This document shows, one piece after another, positions 60,108 through 64,000 of a DNA stretch of 64,000 bases. The position numbers and the translations under genes were made by a program. Below the pieces are notes generated by a model. That model had not been told where the DNA came from. It searched no databases and worked only from the letters and a program-made list of their open reading frames with translations. Origin of the DNA: Butyrivibrio hungatei NK4A153. Its GTDB lineage: Bacteria > Bacillota > Clostridia > Lachnospirales > Lachnospiraceae. Where the stretch lies: assembly GCF_000424465.1 (NCBI RefSeq), contig NZ_AUJY01000008.1:124001-188000 (forward strand), read 5' to 3'. Every line of letters begins with the position of its first letter. The first letter of the stretch is position 1.

Positions 60108-61835
60108 ATGAAGAGAAAAGCAAGTATTCGTGTAATGATTATGGTTCCGGTCCTTCTATTGGGATTTGTTTCCATTTTTTCAAATGTAATGTCATTAACA
60201 AACCTTAGAAAAGTAAATAAGACAGCGTCAACAATTGCGGATGACTATATGTCTGCCATAAATGAACTTGATACTATCGGACAGACATCCAAAAGCATCC
60301 ATACTTTGGCTCTGTCACATATTGTAGCCACTGATTTTGAGACGATGACTTATGTAATTACCGAAATTGAAGCGGAAGAGGCAGTTATGGATCAGACAAT
60401 GGCTGATTACAAAAAGTATGTCACCAAGGATAGCACGGCAAGCTATGATAAGATGATTGCTGATTATCATGGTTTCAGAGATGCGGTTAAGGTTCTTTTG
60501 GCACAGAGCGCAGCTCAGAAAACCAAGGATGCATATGCGACTGCAAATGGCCTTGTTGCTGAGAGCTCAAAGCAGTTGAATGCAGACATCAACGATATTA
60601 TTGGTGTATTTCGTGATAGTTCCGATACAGCAAGACAGGATCTCGGCTCCAGCTATATGGTTGCAAGAATTTCGGGATTTGCGGTGATTTTTATAAGTAT
60701 TCTTGCTGTGGTAATTGCACTTTACATTGTACTTAGACATGTAATAAGCCCTGTGATCAAGGCTGAGGCGGAGCTTAATGAAATCATTGAAGGTATCAAC
60801 AGACGTGAGGGGGATCTTACAAAGCGTATCACGATTGAATCCAATGATGAGATCGGAGCTCTTGGTAAGGGTATCAACTCATTTATTGAACATCTTCAGA
60901 ATATCTTTTTGACCATCACAAACAATTCATCTGCAATGGATAAGGTTGTAAGCGATGTTTTGGGAAGTGTAAAGACATCAAACAGCAGTGCCGCAGATCT
61001 TTCTGCGCTTACGGAGGAACTTACCGCTACTATGGAGGAGGTTGCGGACAGTGCAGGTACTATTAATAAAAATACGGAAGCTGTAAGAGCTGAAGTTGAT
61101 GAGATGGCTGATAAGAGTCACGAGATAAATGAATATTCAAAGATTATGAAAGAGCATGCGGATGCTATGGAACAGTCTGCAAGAACAACTATGGCTGAAA
61201 CAAATGCTAAGGTTGAGGATATTCTTACATCTCTTAATCAGGCTATTGAAGACAGCCGGAGTGTTGATCAGGTTAATTCACTTACAGCTGAGATCATGAG
61301 TATTGCGACACAGACAAACCTTCTTTCTCTTAACGCTTCTATCGAAGCTGCAAGAGCAGGAGCAGCCGGAAAAGGCTTTGCGGTTGTTGCGAGTGAGATT
61401 GGATCTCTTGCCGAATACAGTAAGAGAACTGCCGGAAACATTCAGGAAATCAACTCTGTTGTTGTTGAGGCGGCTCATAATCTTTCAAGCAGCTCAAATG
61501 AACTTGTTGATTATTTGCAGAATTCAATCTTGCCTCAGTTTGAAAAGTTTGTTGAAGACGGCGAAAAATATAAAGAGAATGCCAATTACATCGAAAGCGT
61601 CATGAACGACTTCAGCAATAAGACAGAAGGATTTAAGTCAACTTTCAGTGATATAGCAGAGTCTATCAACAATATCACAACATCCATAGAAGACGGCGTC
61701 CGCGGTGTTTCTTCAGCAGCTGAAAGCACTCAGGTACTTGTATCCGATATGGACAATATTTCAAGACGTATGGATGAGAATAGCCGTATTGCAGGCGAAC
61801 TTGATGAGGAAACGGCTATTTTCTCAAAGATATAA
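60108..61835 (+). CDS. Methyl-accepting chemotaxis protein (4HB sensor, HAMP)
   Basis: A 575-residue chemoreceptor. It has helix 1 ([18 protein letters not shown]), a four-helix-bundle sensor to about 180, helix 2 ([20 protein letters not shown]), HAMP around 205-260 ([14 protein letters not shown], then [12 protein letters not shown]), and a signalling tip [20 protein letters not shown]. Four-helix-bundle sensors can bind sugar-loaded binding proteins, as Tar binds maltose-binding protein. The binding lipoprotein gene lies just upstream, in the same transcript. GAGTAATAGGAGGTTGGATCG precedes the ATG. Confidence 0.88.
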   Translation: MKRKASIRVMIMVPVLLLGFVSIFSNVMSLTNLRKVNKTASTIADDYMSAINELDTIGQTSKSIHTLALSHIVATDFETMTYVITEIEAEEAVMDQTMADYKKYVTKDSTASYDKMIADYHGFRDAVKVLLAQSAAQKTKDAYATANGLVAESSKQLNADINDIIGVFRDSSDTARQDLGSSYMVARISGFAVIFISILAVVIALYIVLRHVISPVIKAEAELNEIIEGINRREGDLTKRITIESNDEIGALGKGINSFIEHLQNIFLTITNNSSAMDKVVSDVLGSVKTSNSSAADLSALTEELTATMEEVADSAGTINKNTEAVRAEVDEMADKSHEINEYSKIMKEHADAMEQSARTTMAETNAKVEDILTSLNQAIEDSRSVDQVNSLTAEIMSIATQTNLLSLNASIEAARAGAAGKGFAVVASEIGSLAEYSKRTAGNIQEINSVVVEAAHNLSSSSNELVDYLQNSILPQFEKFVEDGEKYKENANYIESVMNDFSNKTEGFKSTFSDIAESINNITTSIEDGVRGVSSAAESTQVLVSDMDNISRRMDENSRIAGELDEETAIFSKI

Positions 61836-61896
61836 CAAGGTAACTTTCCCTTATTTACAAGGATTGTGAACCTTTATATAGTGATTGGATTGCGGT

Positions 61897-61944
61897 TTTC
61901 CCTTGTTTTTGCCCTTATGAGGTAGATACAAGGGAAACTTTTTT
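61897..61944 (+). terminator. Rho-independent terminator after the third chemoreceptor
   Basis: TTTCCCTTGT (61897-61906) pairs with ACAAGGGAAA (61928-61937), followed by CTTTTTT. A further gap to 62062 holds no gene. Confidence 0.85.
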
Positions 61945-62062
61945 ATCCGACTATAACCCGATAAAGCTGCATGGTTGCACGTTTTTTCGTGCAATTTTTT
62001 AAACCGATAAATACAGTGATTAGGGAGCAAAAGTTTGATAGTTATTTGTGCTTTTTGAAATA

Positions 62063-62386
62063 TTAGGTCATTTTTTCAAAGAATTTATCAAGATCCATTG
62101 CGCCATAAGGTTTACGGACAATTTCAACGCGCTCATTGGTTTCATCTACAATGTATAGAACAACGTAATTGTCAACATTCAATCGGCGCATACCAAGGCT
62201 TGCAATAGTTGATGGAATGGATCCTGCAACAGGTAAGATCATTTTCAGAAATTGATCATTGATATATAGACCAAGACTTTTTAGTAATTCCTCATCTGCT
62301 GGGGATATAGAAGTCTTGGTCTTTTCATTTATTTTTCTATGGCGTTCAAATACCAGGGCAAGGGCTTCTCGCACTTTGCTGAACAA
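62063..62386 (-). pseudogene. RelE/ParE-like toxin remnant
   Basis: A 107-codon frame. The last 50 residues, MRRLNVDNYVVLYIVDETNE, then RVEIVRKPYGAMDLDKF, look like the C-terminal half of RelE/ParE-superfamily toxins (N-Y-x-x-x-Y-x-V-D-x-x-x, then I-x-R-x-x-Y-G). The first half does not match the family and no proper start or antitoxin gene is visible. I read it as a decayed or rearranged toxin gene downstream of the LacI gene. Confidence 0.5.
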
Positions 62387-62404
62387 TATTTTAAAAAGTG
62401 TAGT

Positions 62405-63463
62405 TTATTTAATCGTATTTCCGGTTGATTCTCTTATTATGATATCTGTTTCTACATATGTTTTTTTGTAAGGAGTATTTGGATTTGCGATCCTGGAAAG
62501 CAGAATATCCGCAGCAATAAAGCCCATGGAGCTTGAATGGATCTTCACCGTGGTAAGACTTGGCTCGATGATGGTGGCTTCGGGCGCATTATCAAATCCG
62601 CAGACCGCAACGTCCTTCGGAACTTTTTTACCAAGCTGCCTAAGGGCCTTTATGGTGCAGATTGCAAGGTAATCGTTGGCACAAAAGAAAACTTCAGGCA
62701 TTTTCCCAAGCTCGCTGATCCTTGCAGCGAGATAATCTGTATCTTTGTACGGACTCGTGTCGTCATCAAGAATACAGGATCCGGTGTCGATGCCAATCCC
62801 GCTATCTGTCATGGCTGAAACGTAGGCCTGCCACCTCTCATTGAAGGACTGGCAATGGAATCTGTCACCAACAAATGAGATGTTTCTCTTTCCGCTTTGG
62901 ATAAATGAACTGATCAGGCGGTAGACGCTTGTAACATTCTCCATGTAGAGAGTATCAGCTGCCAATCCGAATTTCTGAAGAACAGGGGTATCTACAAAGA
63001 GAATGGGAATATTCAGGCTGCAGAGGAATTTGCTGTATTTTTCGGAAAAGAGCTCTATACAGAGAATTCCTGCTATATTGTCCATGGAAAAATTAGTTGG
63101 GAGGCTTAAGGATTCAATATCATTATCTTTAATAATGTTGATTGAAAGCTTGTAGCCCAGTGAATCTATTCTGTTCTGAAATGCCTCAAGAAGCTTGGTC
63201 CCTGAATGGGATGCACCGGGAAAAGAATGAGTGAACAGGGCTATTTCTGTCTTGCCGTCCTTTAATGCTAAGAGCGTACTTGATGCTGTATCAGCGGTAT
63301 CAGCTAAACTAAACTGCTTGTAGCCCATGGCTGTAGCCATCTGACAGATCTTACTCCTGGTTTCCGAAGATACGCTTCCTGAGTTGTTAAGTGCTCTGGA
63401 AACAGTATTTCTTGACATTCCAAGTGCGTCTGCAATTTCCTGTAATGTTACTCTTTTTCCCAT
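62405..63463 (-). CDS. LacI-family transcriptional regulator
   Basis: A 352-residue regulator. Residues 4-27 are the LacI helix-turn-helix (VTLQEIADALGMSRNTVSRA). The periplasmic-binding-protein-like domain follows (EIALFTHSFPGASHSG, ICGFDNAPEATIIEPS and LTTVKIHSSSMGFIAADI). It is divergent from a lipoprotein gene at 63711, whose product resembles a glycosidase. It likely represses that gene until a sugar binds. Two identical-style operator motifs lie between the genes. Confidence 0.88.
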   Translation of the reverse strand: MGKRVTLQEIADALGMSRNTVSRALNNSGSVSSETRSKICQMATAMGYKQFSLADTADTASSTLLALKDGKTEIALFTHSFPGASHSGTKLLEAFQNRIDSLGYKLSINIIKDNDIESLSLPTNFSMDNIAGILCIELFSEKYSKFLCSLNIPILFVDTPVLQKFGLAADTLYMENVTSVYRLISSFIQSGKRNISFVGDRFHCQSFNERWQAYVSAMTDSGIGIDTGSCILDDDTSPYKDTDYLAARISELGKMPEVFFCANDYLAICTIKALRQLGKKVPKDVAVCGFDNAPEATIIEPSLTTVKIHSSSMGFIAADILLSRIANPNTPYKKTYVETDIIIRESTGNTIK

Positions 63464-63533
63464 AATGGATGTCCCCTCAATACTTTCTGAGTTTTTTTAT
63501 ATTCGGTAAATATCATAACGCTGCAATAGTAAT

Positions 63534-63546
63534 GTGTCAAATGCAC
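63534..63546. promoter_or_regulatory. Operator-like motif near lacI-type gene, copy 1
   Basis: GTGTCAAATGCAC. A second copy (GTGTCATATGCAC) lies at 63620-63632 and a partial inverted copy at 63646-63657. The spacing in the divergent region fits LacI-family binding. Confidence 0.5.
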
Positions 63547-63619
63547 TAATTTCTGTATGACAATTGTGCATAATTTACAAAAAAGAAACCCATAAAAACA
63601 CTGAATTTCACGAAAAGCT

Positions 63620-63632
63620 GTGTCATATGCAC
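63620..63632. promoter_or_regulatory. Operator-like motif near lacI-type gene, copy 2
   Basis: GTGTCATATGCAC ends 7 bases before the -35 element of the + strand promoter at 63640, well placed for regulation there. Confidence 0.5.
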
Positions 63633-63639
63633 TTTTAGA

Positions 63640-63668
63640 TTGATACAAATGACACAAAATGCTATATT
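63640..63668 (+). promoter_or_regulatory. Promoter of the truncated lipoprotein gene
   Basis: TTGATA (63640-63645) and TATATT (63663-63668) with a 17-base spacer. Confidence 0.65.
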
Positions 63669-63710
63669 GTTTCTGTCAAGTGATAGTGCAAAATCACCAA
63701 GGGAGGAATT

Positions 63711-64000
63711 ATGCATAGAATAAAAACATTGCTTTTGATTGGCATTATGACCATCGCCAGTGTTGGATGCTCATACAAAGCCGCAGAACCGGATACTACT
63801 TTAGATGAAACAACAGAGGAAAACGTGCAGTCAGCGGATGAAAAGTATCTGGGAGAGAACATTGAAGATCATATCGTTTTTCCGTCATCAGTGGAGGGAC
63901 TTGTGGGCGATACAATGCCGTTTTACGACGAGGGAAAGTACAATGTCTTTTACCTGGCAGACCAGAGAGACGGTAAGCAGGGATATCACCCTTGGGGGCT
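63711..64000 (+). CDS. Lipoprotein resembling five-bladed beta-propeller glycosidases (partial)
   Basis: The first 96 codons only; the gene runs off the window. It has a signal peptide with lipobox SVGCSY (Cys 18), an acidic linker and then FPSSVEGLVGDTMPFYDEGK, with YNVFYLADQRD and HPWG. The G-D-x-M-P-F-Y and H-P-W elements are like those of GH32/GH43-clan (beta-propeller) enzymes that cut fructosides or arabinosides. Surface attachment fits an extracellular sugar-degrading role. GGGAGGAATT precedes the ATG. Confidence 0.65.
   Translation, partial: MHRIKTLLLIGIMTIASVGCSYKAAEPDTTLDETTEENVQSADEKYLGENIEDHIVFPSSVEGLVGDTMPFYDEGKYNVFYLADQRDGKQGYHPWG

Overview
The window looks like the chromosome of a low-to-moderate GC, motile, fibre-degrading Firmicute of the Lachnospiraceae (Butyrivibrio/Pseudobutyrivibrio-like). 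The signs are strong AGGAGG-type ribosome binding sites, frequent GTG/TTG starts, three chemoreceptors, lipoprotein-type sugar-binding proteins, AraC and LacI regulators, and a GH120-type beta-xylosidase operon. The placement is inference from gene content; no rRNA or tRNA was seen.

Region 1 (about 0.3-46.6 kb) is a long accessory region in which every supported gene lies on the + strand, except one small type I toxin gene. Most are short stand-alone genes: about twelve GNAT acetyltransferases plus two GNAT remnants, SAM methyltransferases, Nudix hydrolases, HAD phosphatases, alpha/beta hydrolases, a chloramphenicol acetyltransferase, an ABC-F ATPase, MATE and EamA exporters, CrcB, TrmO, HelD, chromate transporters and a HicAB module. 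Several gene remnants are interspersed (S66 carboxypeptidase, YbaK, GNATs). Many intergenic gaps hold tandem arrays of short hairpins. At least four sequence families are present, with 52-64 bp periods in the main arrays, and their stems partly co-vary. A separate short GTCCC/GGGAC repeat lies at or inside gene ends (eight copies), and a roughly 120-157 bp triple-hairpin element occurs three times.

Two systems in region 1 stand out. First, 17.4-20.8 kb encodes a membrane protein, a radical SAM/SPASM-like enzyme and, overlapping it by 8 bp, a membrane protein whose C-terminal tail carries Gly6 followed by six Cys-Ala repeats. This is a candidate peptide-modification system acting on a membrane-anchored substrate. 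Second, 13.26-13.76 kb is a type I toxin-antitoxin locus with a consensus toxin promoter, a toxin mRNA whose 5' and 3' ends are complementary, and a convergent antisense RNA ending at its own terminator. Its toxin frame has been split by a triple-hairpin element.

Region 2 (46.7-62 kb) is more conventional. It holds two chemoreceptors, then an AraC regulator divergent from a binding protein-permease-permease-GH120 operon for xylo-oligosaccharides, an XRE/TPR regulator, and an orphan sugar-binding lipoprotein directly followed by a third chemoreceptor. Region 3 (62-64 kb) has a RelE/ParE-like remnant, a LacI-family repressor and, divergent from it, the start of a lipoprotein resembling five-bladed beta-propeller glycosidases, cut by the window end. 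Repeated operator-like motifs lie between the last two.
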